The notes beneath the pieces are model-generated. The model ran no database searches, was not told the DNA's origin, and was given only the letters and a program-made list of their open reading frames with translations. 64,000 nucleotides of DNA, taken from assembly GCF_001421435.1 (NCBI RefSeq), contig NZ_LMKA01000001.1, positions 176,865-240,864 on the forward strand. Reading direction: 5' to 3'. Each line of letters opens with the position of its first letter. Positions within the stretch are counted from its first letter, which is position 1. Of this stretch, positions 63,852 to 64,000 are shown one piece after another. The translations under genes were made by a program, and so were the position numbers. The stretch is from Chryseobacterium sp. Leaf201 (GTDB lineage: Bacteria > Bacteroidota > Bacteroidia > Flavobacteriales > Weeksellaceae).

Positions 63852-64000
63852 TGCACCCAAAAGTTTAGACAAAATTAAATAATATTTTGATAGGAAAGAG
63901 TTCGGTACTGTACCGGACTCTTTCCTTTTAGATTAAGTCTTATTTGATTGTAATAATTGATATATTCTTTTATTTCTTTTTTCAATTCGTCAATGGTTTT
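63852..64000 (-). mobile_element. IS3-family insertion sequence, right end (partial)
   Basis: The window ends inside this element. Its outer end begins TGCACCCAAAAGTTTAGAC at 63852, a terminal inverted repeat of the kind seen in IS3 elements of flavobacteria. The transposase C-terminus follows on the minus strand. The other end lies beyond position 64000. Confidence 0.8.
63875..64000 (-). CDS. IS3-family transposase OrfB, C-terminal part (runs off the window)
   Basis: 41 codons and a stop read from the right edge: ELKKEIKEYINYYNQIRLN, then LKGKSPVQYRT. The 'EYI.YYN..R....L...SP..YR' end is typical of the IS3-family DDE integrase (rve) domain. The catalytic residues and OrfA are outside the window, so completeness and activity cannot be judged. 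Confidence 0.88.
   Translation of the reverse strand, partial: KTIDELKKEIKEYINYYNQIRLNLKGKSPVQYRTLSYQNII

Overview
The window looks like chromosomal DNA of a Chryseobacterium-like flavobacterium (Bacteroidota). Signs of this are a six-gene alternative complex III operon in place of cytochrome bc1, the gliding lipoprotein gene gldH, five proteins with type IX secretion (T9SS) C-terminal sorting domains, a GLPGLI-family protein, and the Bacteroidota promoter element TAnnTTTG ahead of about twenty transcription units. Intergenic DNA is AT-rich. No rRNA, tRNA or CRISPR array is visible. Assignment to genus is an inference from protein character only.

Layout. 1-2840 (minus): Fe-S assembly genes, an A-type carrier then sufB and sufC. 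2988-8670: a GLPGLI protein, a neutral zinc metallopeptidase, a two-lipoprotein plus glutathionylspermidine-synthase-like operon, and an LTA-synthase-like sulfatase. 8873-13095 (minus): a TPR protein with ribH, a lipoprotein with apt, and a secreted protein. 13225-21660 (minus): actABCDEF, electron transfer from menaquinol to cytochrome c/oxidase. 21845-28181: SPOR protein, polytopic membrane protein, two secreted proteins and the AMPylator SelO. 28257-32550 (minus): PSP1 protein, gldH and penicillin-binding protein 1A in one operon. 32825-38695 (plus): FadL-type channel and SGNH lipoprotein, prs-rplY, and a SufS-type desulfurase apart from sufBC. 38922-41158 (plus): ECF sigma factor, probable anti-sigma and outer-membrane protein behind an ECF-type promoter. 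41247-44553: divergent class II and class I fumarases. 44632-50339: a serine hydrolase, a small His-tailed membrane protein, and an AraC regulator divergent from two FISUMP T9SS proteins. 50592-63811 (plus): T9SS alpha-amylase, prfA, a secreted protein, prolyl oligopeptidase, T9SS reprolysin-like protease, methylmalonyl-CoA mutase and a 17M-type stress protein. 63852-64000: one end of an IS3-family element.

Most of this is housekeeping and envelope biology, and I see no clear new defence or biosynthetic system. The places most worth a second look are: a decayed 87-bp copy of the prolyl oligopeptidase gene in front of methylmalonyl-CoA mutase; a 15-bp-arm GC-rich perfect palindrome at 50410-50442; the autoregulated-looking ECF sigma/anti-sigma/OMP unit; an 11-bp inverted repeat embracing the serine hydrolase promoter; a six-haem ActA; and an IS end that seems to cut a terminator. 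Several long open frames begin inside a -7 promoter box or upstream of a better signal peptide, and I have moved those starts downstream.
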